64,000 nt of DNA from Bacteroidales bacterium (GTDB lineage: Bacteria > Bacteroidota > Bacteroidia > Bacteroidales > UBA932): contig JALCSU010000007.1 in NCBI GenBank assembly GCA_022653735.1, positions 1-64,000 on the forward strand. Reading direction: 5' to 3'. The first letter of the stretch is position 1; each line of letters opens with the position of its first letter. Shown in pieces: positions 57,001-64,000 of the stretch. The translations under genes and the position numbers were made by a program. The notes under the pieces are model-generated. The model was given only the letters and a program-made list of their open reading frames with translations. It ran no database searches and had not been told where the DNA came from.

Positions 57001-59599
57001 ATTGACGTTCAAGACAGGCGCTTCCGCAGAGGCGGTCGCTGCCATTTTCGATAAGAGTTCCGAAAGGATTGCTTCGAATGGCTGGCACCAAGTAAACCTT
57101 TCGGGCTGGCATGCTGAATATCCTAACACCTACGTTTCGGACGGAGGAATCGCCAACGCCAACGCTAATCTCGCTTTAGAGGGAGTAGTCGCGGGCTATG
57201 GAAAGCCGCGCCGTTTCAAGCTTTTCAGCAGGTCAGCAGCTCCAACTGCTGCTATGGCTTCAGATAAAATTGAAACCGTTGAAGAAGAGCCGATTCCATA
57301 TCTCAACATAGCATCGGATGAAACTTACATACGTGGCCTTTCTGAGGCAGAAGTGGTTTCGGCTGAGGTGTCTGATGATATCGCGGTGCGCTCCGATTTC
57401 TCGACCTCGATTGCTTTCGAGCCGTTCCTGCGCTCGGATGCCTCTGGCAATGTTTCAATGGATTTCACTACTTCGGACAAGCTGTCCACTTTCGTCGTGC
57501 AGGTGTTCGCCCACGATAAGCAGATGCACAATGCGGTGGCTCGCCGTGAGATGATGGTGACCATTCCGGTGAAGGTTTCCGTGGCTGAGCCGAAATATTT
57601 ATACAAAGGCGATAAATATGTGTTGTCTGCCTCAGTGTCGAACTCTTCCGACAAGGATGTGGACGGCAGGGTAGTCCTGCAGCAGTTCGCAATCCCTGCC
57701 GGCTCCGGATCTGTTTCTGCCGCCTCTGGCACTGGCTCTGCCATTGCCGGCGCGAAACCATATTCATCACTCGCAAAGAAAGTCAAAGTTCCTGCCGGAA
57801 AGTCGATTCAGGCGGAGTTCGACGTTGACCCTAAGGATTTCGACAACATTGCCCTGAAGGTGGTGTTCGAGGATGACGCCAAGACATTCTCCGATGCCGT
57901 TCTCGTCAGCGTCCCGATTTACGATGCTGCCCAGACCATCACCGAAGCGCATTCAGCAGTGGTTCTCCCTGGCGCAGACGAGAAAGCCGTATTGAAGATG
58001 CTCCAAGGGCAGTTTACTGGCACTACGTCGAAGGGTGCTGAATATAGTGAAATCGACATCCGCCAGATGCTCCTGGATGCCATTCCTGACAAGGCCGAGC
58101 CTGCTGGGAAAGATGTGCTGTCGCTCTCCGAGGCATTGTATGTGCGCCTTGTCGCTCGCAAGCTTGACGATTCTCTGACGGTAGAGATGCCAGATTCAGA
58201 GCTAATCTCCAGAATATTCGCTTGCCAGAACGCCGACGGCGGATTCGGCTGGTTCCAAGGAATGAAATCCAATGCCTCTATAACGGCGGTTCTTCTGGAA
58301 AGGTTTGCCAAGCTTCGCGACCGGGGGCTTGCGGTTTCCGGCTTCGATGCCGAATCCGCAGTGAAATTCCTTGATGCCAGGCAGTTCATCCATGGCGACG
58401 CATTCCCATATTGGTGCGGCTGGCTCTCGAATGAACAGTATGCATTCGTCAGGTCGCTATATTCGGAAGTCCCATTCGAGGTTGATCCTGCAACCAAGAG
58501 CAGTGAGAAGGAATTCGGCGAAAACCTCAAAGATTTCAAGGAATATATCGCCGGATACCTGGTGCCTTCGGCTAAAGATGGCAGGGGACTGAAAGGGCAG
58601 ATTCTTTCCAAGGCTCGCAGGATCAGCACACTGAGCAACCTCGTGAATCGTTCTGGAGGCATCAGCCTTGCCAAAACTTGGGGAGTCAAGCTCTCCGCCG
58701 CATCTCGGATGAATGCGTCGATGGCTGCTGACGTGCAATCGCTATTTGAATATGCCGTAGAGCACGAGAATGGAGGCTGGTATTATCCTAATGCAGTCAT
58801 GCCATGGCGCGGCTTGCTCGAGAGCGAATTATATGCTCACTCGATGCTCTGCGACCTGTTTTCAAATGAATATATCGTAGCGGCGCTGCCGTCCGGCAAT
58901 GTTTCGTTCGCCGGCTCCTCTGCGACCACTGCATCTGCCAGAGCGAAGGAAATCGCTGACGGAATCCGTATCTGGATAATGCTCCAGAAGGAAACTCAGC
59001 ATTGGGAGGCCGATCCTGGTTACGTGGACGGAATCAATTCAGTTCTTAGTGGCTCCTCCGAGGTGCTTGCCACTAAAGTAATCCGCCTCGTGAAGACATA
59101 CCGCAAGCCGATCAGGGACATCAAGGCCGCAGGCAACGGATTTACCATCGAAAGGCATTTCTACAAAGAAGTCCGTGGGGCAGAGGGCAAGGTTACCCAG
59201 CTTGAAATTTATCCTGGCACTTTGCTGCACGTCGGCGACAAGGTTACTGCCGAGTATAAGATACATAGCGATGAGAACCGTAGTTTCGTGAAACTCACCG
59301 CTCCGCGCGAGGCTGCCTTCATTCCTGTGGAGCAGATTTCTGGCTGGTATGGCTGGTGGGGCCGCCCGATTGCCTACAATGCATGGAGCTTCACTCCGTC
59401 TGGTTACAGGGATGTCAAGTTCGACCGCACGGAGTTCTTCTATGATGTTTATCCGGAGGAAGACACTGTGGTCAGCGAAGACCTCTACGTAACCCGCGAG
59501 GGCGAATTCATTGCGCCGGTCGTGACCATTGAGTCTCTCTATGCGAATCATTATCGTGCCAACGACAAGTACCGTGGCACGGTCAAGTCTGCCCAGTAA
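54098..59599 (+). CDS. Alpha-2-macroglobulin family protein, thioester-less
   Basis: This 1,833-residue exported protein has an N-terminal hydrophobic segment (residues 5-25) without a clear lipobox. It is followed by macroglobulin-type beta domains (YCNILTDKKAFNPGESVKF, the MG1-MG2 type opening; GEYVLPTFDVTF), the alpha-2-macroglobulin central region (DFSTSIAFEPFLRSDASGNVSMDFTTSDKLSTF; core DASGNVSMDFTTSD) and an alpha-helical toroid-like region from about 1370 (GGFGWFQGMKSNA). No Cys-x-Glu-Gln thioester motif is present. In bacteria these proteins are periplasmic or surface protease traps or envelope-defence proteins. A long helical N-terminal region of about 300 residues precedes the MG domains. 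The start reads GAATATATG. Confidence 0.88.
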   Translation: MNRKLLSALVLILIAGLAALTTISGMNQKKASKADKQGHVLTELWSKYYKAEKADLPQQEEDALSAIAEEAKIQRCAWDFYDAVTRKANVISQRNWKDRAKAEDELSKAVGEYDDPLLTYLLNVRNDSDGSWADSAKIYKNKLSAFRRDDFYTRCNNSSVTWLLKGLIPDAIRNDYEFVLWNELARHSGRYSESESYPLLSSEVEGTYPAGAFLKFLSKSDQIALLDCDYAKCISLCNEYIDEYSGKAVSLLAKSMLLGVEKDSLDAVNAASAQYRRLYDEASKYYDESGAYVSKGGIESKIAWASRTDFIYFRQDLTSKNLSVEVKEDTALVIFRNMENAVLSFSRNEKNAKPLLTKTVVNPVKSFYVQDTVKVKLNCKDDGDYIVRVKNGKISSDAAFSRHRLSIAVRGKVKDFRFYVADWKSGEPEKVVDLNLYVSGKLVASAKDVAVDGFTPLPDAISSKLTENVTAFVEASCKDADGYVKNSARQDIYPRLESLRSNGSESEYCNILTDKKAFNPGESVKFKAVLYQGDLRKRLSVMPAGRSVKAELIDSEGKEAGSLELTTNEYGSVAGELEIPKDRRNGGFRLVITDGKFSSDCYLTVGEYVLPTFDVTFDDIDTLYFEGDTVTVRGHLESYSGHSLSSARATYEVGNFSQKLSGGKVDVASDGSFEISCPPAKDNYLYRFTVKVVDQTGETQEFSKVVYVVNSLNLGMSLRNSANGSVQFDSDDQAPYFLSGMARYSQSVLISDDVAKVVFSVRNSSGVNVRVPVKYSLKDASGKVLESGTATSSEAKEFSLKASGAYSVEASVEQLTSAGKPLRSEATMRLLKVADSDKVLSAEVENIFRLSGSASDGKVQSGENIDLQIGASCGPVWAVVELFDDRSNVLEKRMVHLTGKVGESGSLETVSFEYKNEYPDAVRLLVFYFRNGTHYEFNREVSRERNDLQMPLEFKSFTDKALPGTKYSLTFKTGASAEAVAAIFDKSSERIASNGWHQVNLSGWHAEYPNTYVSDGGIANANANLALEGVVAGYGKPRRFKLFSRSAAPTAAMASDKIETVEEEPIPYLNIASDETYIRGLSEAEVVSAEVSDDIAVRSDFSTSIAFEPFLRSDASGNVSMDFTTSDKLSTFVVQVFAHDKQMHNAVARREMMVTIPVKVSVAEPKYLYKGDKYVLSASVSNSSDKDVDGRVVLQQFAIPAGSGSVSAASGTGSAIAGAKPYSSLAKKVKVPAGKSIQAEFDVDPKDFDNIALKVVFEDDAKTFSDAVLVSVPIYDAAQTITEAHSAVVLPGADEKAVLKMLQGQFTGTTSKGAEYSEIDIRQMLLDAIPDKAEPAGKDVLSLSEALYVRLVARKLDDSLTVEMPDSELISRIFACQNADGGFGWFQGMKSNASITAVLLERFAKLRDRGLAVSGFDAESAVKFLDARQFIHGDAFPYWCGWLSNEQYAFVRSLYSEVPFEVDPATKSSEKEFGENLKDFKEYIAGYLVPSAKDGRGLKGQILSKARRISTLSNLVNRSGGISLAKTWGVKLSAASRMNASMAADVQSLFEYAVEHENGGWYYPNAVMPWRGLLESELYAHSMLCDLFSNEYIVAALPSGNVSFAGSSATTASARAKEIADGIRIWIMLQKETQHWEADPGYVDGINSVLSGSSEVLATKVIRLVKTYRKPIRDIKAAGNGFTIERHFYKEVRGAEGKVTQLEIYPGTLLHVGDKVTAEYKIHSDENRSFVKLTAPREAAFIPVEQISGWYGWWGRPIAYNAWSFTPSGYRDVKFDRTEFFYDVYPEEDTVVSEDLYVTREGEFIAPVVTIESLYANHYRANDKYRGTVKSAQ

Positions 59600-59628
59600 G
59601 GCAAAGGCTTGCTTGTGGCAATATTCAA

Positions 59629-59664
59629 GAACGTCTCCTGCTTGGCAACTTGCAGGAGACGTTC
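59629..59664 (+). terminator. Terminator after the macroglobulin gene
   Basis: GAACGTCTCCTGC pairs perfectly with GCAGGAGACGTTC (13 bp, 10-nt loop), 30 nt after the stop. Only a weak T-rich tail follows (TGTTAATATCTT). The rest of the 297-nt gap up to the tRNA shows repeats of CTAG (59690-59780) but no gene. Confidence 0.7.
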
Positions 59665-59829
59665 TGTTAATATCTTCGGTCGGTATCCCTAGTCGTTGGC
59701 TAGTCGATTGCTAGCTCGGTGATATTTTTGCGTTCGCTGGCCGGCACCCACGAATTGCCTCTCTTGGTTGCTAGCTATGAACGCAATGAATCCTAATTAA
59801 AGAAAATCCAGTAAAATTTTCCCGAAAAG

Positions 59830-59860
59830 TTTGCAGAATTAAAAATCTGTCGTATCTTTG
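59830..59860 (+). promoter_or_regulatory. Consensus promoter of the tRNA-Val gene
   Basis: TTTG (59830-59833) and TATCTTTG (59853-59860) are exactly 19 nt apart, a full match to the Bacteroidetes consensus, 36 nt before the tRNA. Confidence 0.8.
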
Positions 59861-59896
59861 CAATCCCGAAACACGGAAACAGCTTCGGAAAAGTTC

Positions 59897-59971
59897 GGGA
59901 GCTTAGCTCAGTTGGTTCAGAGCGTCTGCCTTACAAGCAGAGGGTCGGGGGTTCGACTCCCTCAGCTCCCA
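59897..59971 (+). tRNA. tRNA-Val (anticodon TAC)
   Basis: A 75-nt cloverleaf. The acceptor GGGAGCT/AGCTCCC has 7 pairs, the D-arm is GCTC/GAGC and the anticodon stem TCTGC/GCAGA encloses loop CTTACAA (anticodon TAC, reads GUA). The T-arm GGGGG-TTCGACT-CCCTC has one G-T pair. The 3' CCA is not encoded (sequence continues ACGA). It is a single-gene unit with its own promoter. Confidence 0.95.
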
Positions 59972-60172
59972 CGAAAAGTTCAGCAGTAACATGTTGGACT
60001 TTTTTTGTGCATGTCCCCACCGGATGACAGCACTTGTTCCCCTAGCATCCTCTATTTGTTATTCAGCACATCCCACCATTCTCCAAACCGAAAATTTGTG
60101 GATCAATTCTAAAACCCTGTGTTTAAGCATGCACCCCGTGTTTAAGCATGCACCCCCGTCATCCTGCACGAC

Positions 60173-60205
60173 CCACCCCGTCATCCTGAACTTGATTCAG
60201 GATCT
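60173..60205. repeat. 33-nt dispersed palindromic repeat, copy B
   Basis: Identical over 33 nt to 40466-40498. Partial copies (CCCCGTCATCCTG at about 60152, CACCCCGTCATCGTGAA at about 60215) flank it. The core ATCCTGAA/TTCAGGAT can form a hairpin. Confidence 0.85.
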
Positions 60206-60700
60206 TTGCCCCATCACCCCGTCATCGTGAAATGCAGGGCTGCGGGCGAAGCTGCGGTCGCAAAGCATACATCTATGTCCTCGCCCAGAAGGACGAGAAT
60301 TTATGGGCGATGGCATAGTGCCACCGACTGGCTTGTAATGAAGGGCTGCGTCGCCCACCCGGTTTCCAGAACGGGGGTCGGCAATGAGAATATGTGTCCT
60401 TGGCTCTTAAAATGAATGTCACCGTTGCCTACGATTGTGAATAATCTCAACATCTATTCAAAGTTTCACAAAACCTTGTCGAAGCTGAAGCAATAAAGAA
60501 TTGCATACGTATATTCAAACCGTTCGGAAACTGGGTGGGCAATACGGTTCTCCATTCCAGACCATACGATGGACCAACACCGTTGTCATTAAATTTGAAT
60601 CACCATCAAAGCCGTGGCCTCGGAACGGCATCGTATTTTTTACACAATTACTGGCCACGACCCCCATCACCATATTCCCTACGGTCTCATTGAGGGCACG

Positions 60701-60831
60701 CTCAAATTTAACGGAGGCGGCACCATGGAGTTTTCCAAATGGATGAACAGTCAGTTGAAGTATCCTTAGCATGCCAAACAGAATGACATCGAGAGCCGTG
60801 TAACCATGCGGTTCAGATGGAATTGTACGTA
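60701..60831 (+). pseudogene. TonB C-terminal domain remnant
   Basis: The frame reads LKFNGGGTMEFSKWMNSQLKYP, then a TAG stop at 60767-60769, then HAKQNDIESRVTMRF, then noise and a second stop. (FNGG)...F-x-x-W-x-x-x-x-L-x-YP...A-x-x-x-x-I-x-x-x-V-x-x-x-F is the canonical start of the TonB C-terminal domain, which contacts TonB boxes of outer-membrane receptors. An in-frame stop and loss of the second half of the domain show decay. A working TonB must be encoded elsewhere for the three receptors here. Confidence 0.75.
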
Positions 60832-60915
60832 ACGTCACAGTGCTTCGCAGCGCACGAGCGCAGCAAGCAGCGATGAATATGGTGTTCTAGAAACATGTTT
60901 CTCAGAATATTTTAC

Positions 60916-60923
60916 TACTTTTG
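60916..60923 (+). promoter_or_regulatory. -7 element TACTTTTG of lgt
   Basis: TACTTTTG fits TAnnTTTG and ends 17 nt before the ATG at 60941. No clear -33. Confidence 0.5.
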
Positions 60924-60940
60924 TGAAAATATGATTTGAA

Positions 60941-61828
60941 ATGCTTGGCTTGCTATTCGTGCACTGGAATATGAACCCTGAAATATTCAGGATAGGAGGG
61001 TTCGCTGTAAGATGGTACGGCGTGCTATTCGTCTCTGGTTTCATCCTTGGATACTGGATGTTCATCAAGTTCTGCCAGAAGGAGCGTGTAGACACGAAGA
61101 TGCTGGATCCATTGCTTTTCACCCTTCTTATTGGTACTTTGGTAGGCTCCAGGCTCGGCCACTGCATTTTCTATCAGCCAGAATATTATTTTGGTTCGTG
61201 GAAGGGCTTCATAGAAATATTCCAGATCTGGAAGGGTGGCTTGGCGAGCCATGGCGGTGCGATAATGCTTGTCCTCTGCATGATCTGGTTCGCCCATAAA
61301 TACGGCCCGAAATATCATATTGACTTCATGTGGCTCGTTGATCACTTGGCAATAGCCGTCGCATTCGCAGGCGCATTCATCAGGCTTGGAAATCTGTGCA
61401 ACTCAGAGATCTATGGCGACGTGACCAGCCTGCCGTGGGGATTTATTTTCGAGCGCAGGGGAGAGACAGAACCGAAACATCCTACTCAGATTTACGAGTC
61501 GCTCAGTTACTTCATCCTTGGCCTGATCTTGGTCTGGATTTATGTCAAACGCCTCAATAAGACCTACAGAGGCACGTTCATCGGGATATTTTTCATAGTC
61601 TGCTTCGGAATGCGCTTCCTCATTGAATTCATCAAAGAACCTCAGGTCGAGTTCGAGGAGAGCATGGCATTAGACATGGGTCAGTGGCTCAGCATACCAT
61701 TTGTCATCCTTGGCATTATAGCCTTGATCTGGGCTTCCAAGAAGAAGATTCCTGCTGCGGCAATCATTCCTGATGAGAAACCTAAGAAGCAGGGACCCAC
61801 TCATTACGCAAAGAGTCTACAGAAGTGA
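60941..61828 (+). CDS. lgt: Prolipoprotein diacylglyceryl transferase
   Basis: Lgt moves diacylglycerol from phosphatidylglycerol to the lipobox cysteine of prolipoproteins in the inner membrane, the first step in making the many lipoproteins seen in this window. The 295-residue protein has seven or so membrane segments, the N-terminal FRIGGFAVRWYGVLF region, the HGG motif (GGLASHGGAIMLV) and the Lgt signature RLGNLCNSEIYGD (usual form GRIGNF-N-E-YG). It ends 4 nt inside the next gene. Confidence 0.94.
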   Translation: MLGLLFVHWNMNPEIFRIGGFAVRWYGVLFVSGFILGYWMFIKFCQKERVDTKMLDPLLFTLLIGTLVGSRLGHCIFYQPEYYFGSWKGFIEIFQIWKGGLASHGGAIMLVLCMIWFAHKYGPKYHIDFMWLVDHLAIAVAFAGAFIRLGNLCNSEIYGDVTSLPWGFIFERRGETEPKHPTQIYESLSYFILGLILVWIYVKRLNKTYRGTFIGIFFIVCFGMRFLIEFIKEPQVEFEESMALDMGQWLSIPFVILGIIALIWASKKKIPAAAIIPDEKPKKQGPTHYAKSLQK

Positions 61829-62601
61829 TAAAAGCATTGTTTTTCGATATTGACGGCACTCTTCTGAGTTTCAGCACTCACAGGATGTCAGAAGGCTTGA
61901 AGGCTGCCTTATGGAAAGCCCGGGACAAGGGCTTGAAGCTTTTCATTTCTACGGGTAGAAGCCCGCACTTCTTCGGGCAGCTCGAAGGATTCCCCTTCGA
62001 TGGATACATTGCCATGAACGGGGCTCTCAATGTCGTGGACGGCAAGATCGTATACCATAGTCCGATCGAGAAGGAAACATCGAAGCGAATAGCCGATTTT
62101 GCCATGCGGGAGAATGTCCCTTGCTGGACTTTTGCCAAGGATGTGTCAGCGATCAACTGCATGAACGAAGTTTCCATCGAGCTGGCAAATCAAACTTTGA
62201 TCAAGCCTGACAGATTCTATGATCTCAGGGAGGTGGCGGAAAACAATGACATATATGAATATTCTATATTCATGACGGAGGAAGAGATAAATTCTCGCTT
62301 GGCGCCGGCATTCCACGGGCTGACATACCCTCGCTGGCATCCGTATTTCTGCGACATAGTCAATGAGGGGCTGTCGAAGTCCCTGGGCGCTGCCAAGATC
62401 CTGGAAAGCCTTGGAATCAAAAGAGAAGAATGCATGGCTTTCGGAGACGGCGGCAATGATATTCCTATAATTGAATATGCCGGCATAGGGGTGGCGATGG
62501 GCAATGCCACTGACGATGTCAAGGCTGCCGCAGACTATGTCACTTTGTCCGTTGACGAAGACGGAATTCCTGCCGCTCTTTGCCATTTCGGACTTGTTTA
62601 G
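61825..62601 (+). CDS. HAD-superfamily phosphatase, Cof type
   Basis: The 258-residue protein starts with GTG at 61825, overlapping the lgt stop (GTGA). HAD motifs are FFDIDGTLL (residues 6-14; nucleophile Asp8, Asp10), STGRSP (motif II), a C2-type cap, KSLGAAKIL with the motif III Lys, and GDGGNDIPI (motif IV). Cof-type enzymes dephosphorylate sugar phosphates, nucleotides or flavin mononucleotide; the substrate here is not determinable. It is coupled to lgt and followed by a terminator-like hairpin. Confidence 0.92.
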   Translation: MIKALFFDIDGTLLSFSTHRMSEGLKAALWKARDKGLKLFISTGRSPHFFGQLEGFPFDGYIAMNGALNVVDGKIVYHSPIEKETSKRIADFAMRENVPCWTFAKDVSAINCMNEVSIELANQTLIKPDRFYDLREVAENNDIYEYSIFMTEEEINSRLAPAFHGLTYPRWHPYFCDIVNEGLSKSLGAAKILESLGIKREECMAFGDGGNDIPIIEYAGIGVAMGNATDDVKAAADYVTLSVDEDGIPAALCHFGLV

Positions 62602-62619
62602 AAGCGAAGCAAAAATTTT

Positions 62620-62656
62620 CACTCGGAAACTTTGAAAATTTCATAGTTTCCGAGTG
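62620..62656 (+). terminator. Hairpin after the lgt-phosphatase unit
   Basis: CACTCGGAAACT pairs perfectly with AGTTTCCGAGTG (12 bp, 13-nt loop), 18 nt after the stop. It is followed by CATCGTTTTAAT, a weak T-run. Confidence 0.7.
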
Positions 62657-62761
62657 CATCGTTTTAATATGCTATATATTAATATATTAGCAAGAAAGAC
62701 TAAGGATTTGCAGTTGAAACGTTCTTTGGAAAATCGCAATTTTGGCAATGCTTTTGTATTA

Positions 62762-62791
62762 AGTTTCGTGTCTTTATTTAGGCATGAAACT
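62762..62791. promoter_or_regulatory. Inverted repeat before the TetR gene, candidate operator
   Basis: AGTTTCGTG (62762-62770) and CATGAAACT (62783-62791) form an inverted repeat with 8 of 9 positions matching, ending 14 nt before the regulator's ATG. The position suits autorepression. A second, AT-only palindrome lies at 62671-62691. Confidence 0.4.
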
Positions 62792-62805
62792 AAAATATTC
62801 ATGAA

Positions 62806-63498
62806 ATGACAGAACTGACAAAAGAGAAAATAATGGACGTCGCGGTGGATCTCTTCATGGCGCGCGGCATAAGAGACGTATCGATAGACGAGGTCTGCCA
62901 TGAGCTGGGAATATCCAAGAAGACCTTCTATGTGTTCTATGATAAGAAGGAAGACTTGGTGAGAGACACTGTCTCCTTCCAGCTGGGGAAAAGGCATGAT
63001 ATGCTGGTGGCTTCCTTGGAAGGTAGGAATCCGGTGCAGGTACTGAAAGTCCTCCCAAACATGATTGACGAATACAGCATGTTCGAGTCTAGTTATTTAA
63101 GGGCTACTTATGATCTTAAGAAATACTATCCCAAAACATTCGAGAGCCTAACATCAGAGAACCTGAGTGCCTCCAAGAAAGCCATGGGCGAATTCATAGA
63201 CTGGGGCACGAGGGAAGGTTTTTTCAGGGACGACATAGACAAAGACTCATGTCTGGTGATAATTTCCTTTATATTCAATGGATTTAACTCATTATCCTAC
63301 GATTTGAGTTCCTCGAAGAGGAAGAGGCCATCAACTACGGCTCTCGTGAAAAGCATCGTTGACATAATTACCCACACCCTGCTGTCTCAGAAAGGCTGGG
63401 AAGAGTACAATAAGACAGAAGCGCCCAACGTGGCAAAGAATTCCAAGGCATTCAGGCCGTTACGGCGTGAGTCTCGCGAAAACAGAATATCAGAATAA
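62806..63498 (+). CDS. TetR-family transcriptional regulator
   Basis: The 230-residue protein has the TetR N-terminal DNA-binding domain: KEKIMDVAVDLFMARGIRDVS, then IDEVCHELGISKKTFYVFYDKKEDLV (helix-turn-helix core around GISKKTFYVFY, residues 36-46). The C-terminal ligand domain is not recognisable. A TolC-type outer-membrane channel gene starts 8 nt downstream, so it most likely controls an efflux system that extends past the right edge. Confidence 0.93.
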   Translation: MTELTKEKIMDVAVDLFMARGIRDVSIDEVCHELGISKKTFYVFYDKKEDLVRDTVSFQLGKRHDMLVASLEGRNPVQVLKVLPNMIDEYSMFESSYLRATYDLKKYYPKTFESLTSENLSASKKAMGEFIDWGTREGFFRDDIDKDSCLVIISFIFNGFNSLSYDLSSSKRKRPSTTALVKSIVDIITHTLLSQKGWEEYNKTEAPNVAKNSKAFRPLRRESRENRISE

Positions 63499-63506
63499 TT
63501 AACAAT

Positions 63507-64000
63507 ATGACAACAAAAAGATTAATTTTGATTGTGGCTGGCATGGCGATGGCTTCGATCGTTGCCTCTGCGCAGTACAAAGACGTCGCAGAGCCTGCGC
63601 ATGCGTCGTCGGACACTACTTTCCTCACTCTTGATCAGGCGCTAGAAATTGCCTTGAGCGAGAACGTATCTGTCAAAGTGGCGGATAAGGACATAGAGAA
63701 GGCTGGTTACGCGAAGAAAGGAACTTACGCCTCTCTTTTCCCTCAGGTGGATGCTTCGGGAAATTTCCAGAGAACCATCAAGAAACAAGTGATGTACATG
63801 GACTTCGACATGAGTTCCATGTTTCCGGGCGACAGCACAGGCACATCTCTTCCGGGCGGAAGCGATTCTGGCAAGTCATCCGGTGGCGGAATCGAGGTCG
63901 GCCGCTGGAACACATGGAGCGCCGGCATCAATGCTATGATGCCTATCGTGAATGTGCAGCTCTGGGAAAGTATCAAGCTTTCTGGGCAGGATGTGGAGCT
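63507..64000 (+). CDS. TolC-family outer-membrane channel, N-terminal part (cut by window edge)
   Basis: From the ATG at 63507 the frame is open to the right edge (164 codons). It has a signal peptide (MTTKRLILIVAGMAMASIV..., ending ASAQ) and then the outer-membrane efflux protein pattern: LTLDQALEIALSENVSVKVADKDI, KKGTYASLFPQVDASGNFQR. A Gly/Ser-rich insert (SLPGGSDSGKSSGGG) follows. TolC-like proteins form the outer-membrane exit duct of tripartite exporters; the membrane-fusion and pump genes presumably follow outside the window. Confidence 0.88.
   Translation, partial: MTTKRLILIVAGMAMASIVASAQYKDVAEPAHASSDTTFLTLDQALEIALSENVSVKVADKDIEKAGYAKKGTYASLFPQVDASGNFQRTIKKQVMYMDFDMSSMFPGDSTGTSLPGGSDSGKSSGGGIEVGRWNTWSAGINAMMPIVNVQLWESIKLSGQDVE

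Larger units (their letters stand above)
59972..60940. other. Decayed intergenic region of about 970 nt
   Basis: No intact gene is seen. It holds a tandem 20-nt repeat (GTGTTTAAGCATGCACCCC-type, 60119-60158), the 33-nt dispersed repeat (60173-60205) and partial copies of that repeat on both sides. A TonB C-terminal-domain pseudogene lies at 60701-60831, and the lgt promoter element TACTTTTG at 60916-60923. A stretch at 60449-60525 reads LVEAEAIKN...FKPFGNWVG and may be the decayed end of another TonB domain. Open frames here are short and non-homologous in appearance. Confidence 0.65.

Noticed and set aside
57919..58689. 256-codon minus-strand frame inside the macroglobulin gene
   Set aside because: Antisense shadow with serine-rich low-complexity translation, typical of reverse reading of a real gene.
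60119..60230. CRISPR-like short repeats
   Set aside because: Only two tandem units without spacers, and no cas genes; better described as simple and palindromic intergenic repeats.
60515..60838. 107-codon minus-strand frame between the tRNA and lgt
   Set aside because: It lies antisense to the TonB relic and has no motif of its own.

Overview
This window reads as a chromosomal segment of a gut- or rumen-type anaerobe of the Bacteroidales (Bacteroidota), at roughly 48-50% GC by eye. Four things point there. There are three TonB-dependent receptors. The lipoproteins and secreted enzymes are of families common in that phylum. Promoters match the Bacteroidetes form (TTTG, about 19 nt, TAnnTTTG) at several genes. 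Starts lack Shine-Dalgarno sequences. I see no rRNA, CRISPR array, insertion sequence or prophage.

Layout: 1-3184 holds [FeFe]-hydrogenase maturation genes (hydE, cut by the left edge, divergent from hydG-hydF). At 3079-5560 sits a type II restriction-modification pair, wedged against the 3' end of hydF. 5791-9973 is a HydBAC-type NAD-linked, probably electron-bifurcating [FeFe]-hydrogenase operon. 10242-14606 is a TonB receptor, a small beta-barrel lipoprotein and an S41 protease. 14636-17204 is an FMN riboswitch driving a second TonB receptor. Then come prfB with its programmed +1 frameshift, class I fumarase, a Tat-exported FAD oxidoreductase, an EamA permease and a short UvrA paralogue. 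25242-29659 carries three paralogous histidine acid phosphatases of MINPP/phytase type around a YccF membrane protein. 29813-36361 is a complete histidine-to-glutamate operon (ftcD-hutU-hutH-hutI). 36523-42496 is a carbohydrate cluster: a GH18-ThuA fusion, a GHL10-like lipoprotein with a CBM9-like tail, and a BtuB-like receptor. Then a beta-lactamase-fold lipoprotein, a pspC-padR-pspC unit, an outer-membrane protein, ppdK, phoH and an orphan half-PurL protein. folC and a giant alpha-2-macroglobulin follow. After a tRNA-Val there is about 1 kb of decayed DNA containing a TonB pseudogene. The window ends with lgt, a Cof-type phosphatase, a TetR regulator and the start of a TolC-type exporter.

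Together the genes describe a fermenter that disposes of or recovers electrons as H2 (HydABC with HydEFG), degrades histidine, makes C4 acids (fumarase, PPDK), and takes large or scarce substrates across the outer membrane by TonB-dependent uptake.

Two signals cut across the annotation. First, the hexamer GAATAT/ATATTC is far more frequent than expected, on both strands, in several reading frames and between genes, and in at least 11 of 42 protein genes it is fused to the start codon as GAATATG. Second, the FMN riboswitch sits in front of an outer-membrane receptor rather than a riboflavin gene, with a strong hairpin ending 2 nt before the start codon. That suggests a flavin-repressed outer-membrane uptake route.
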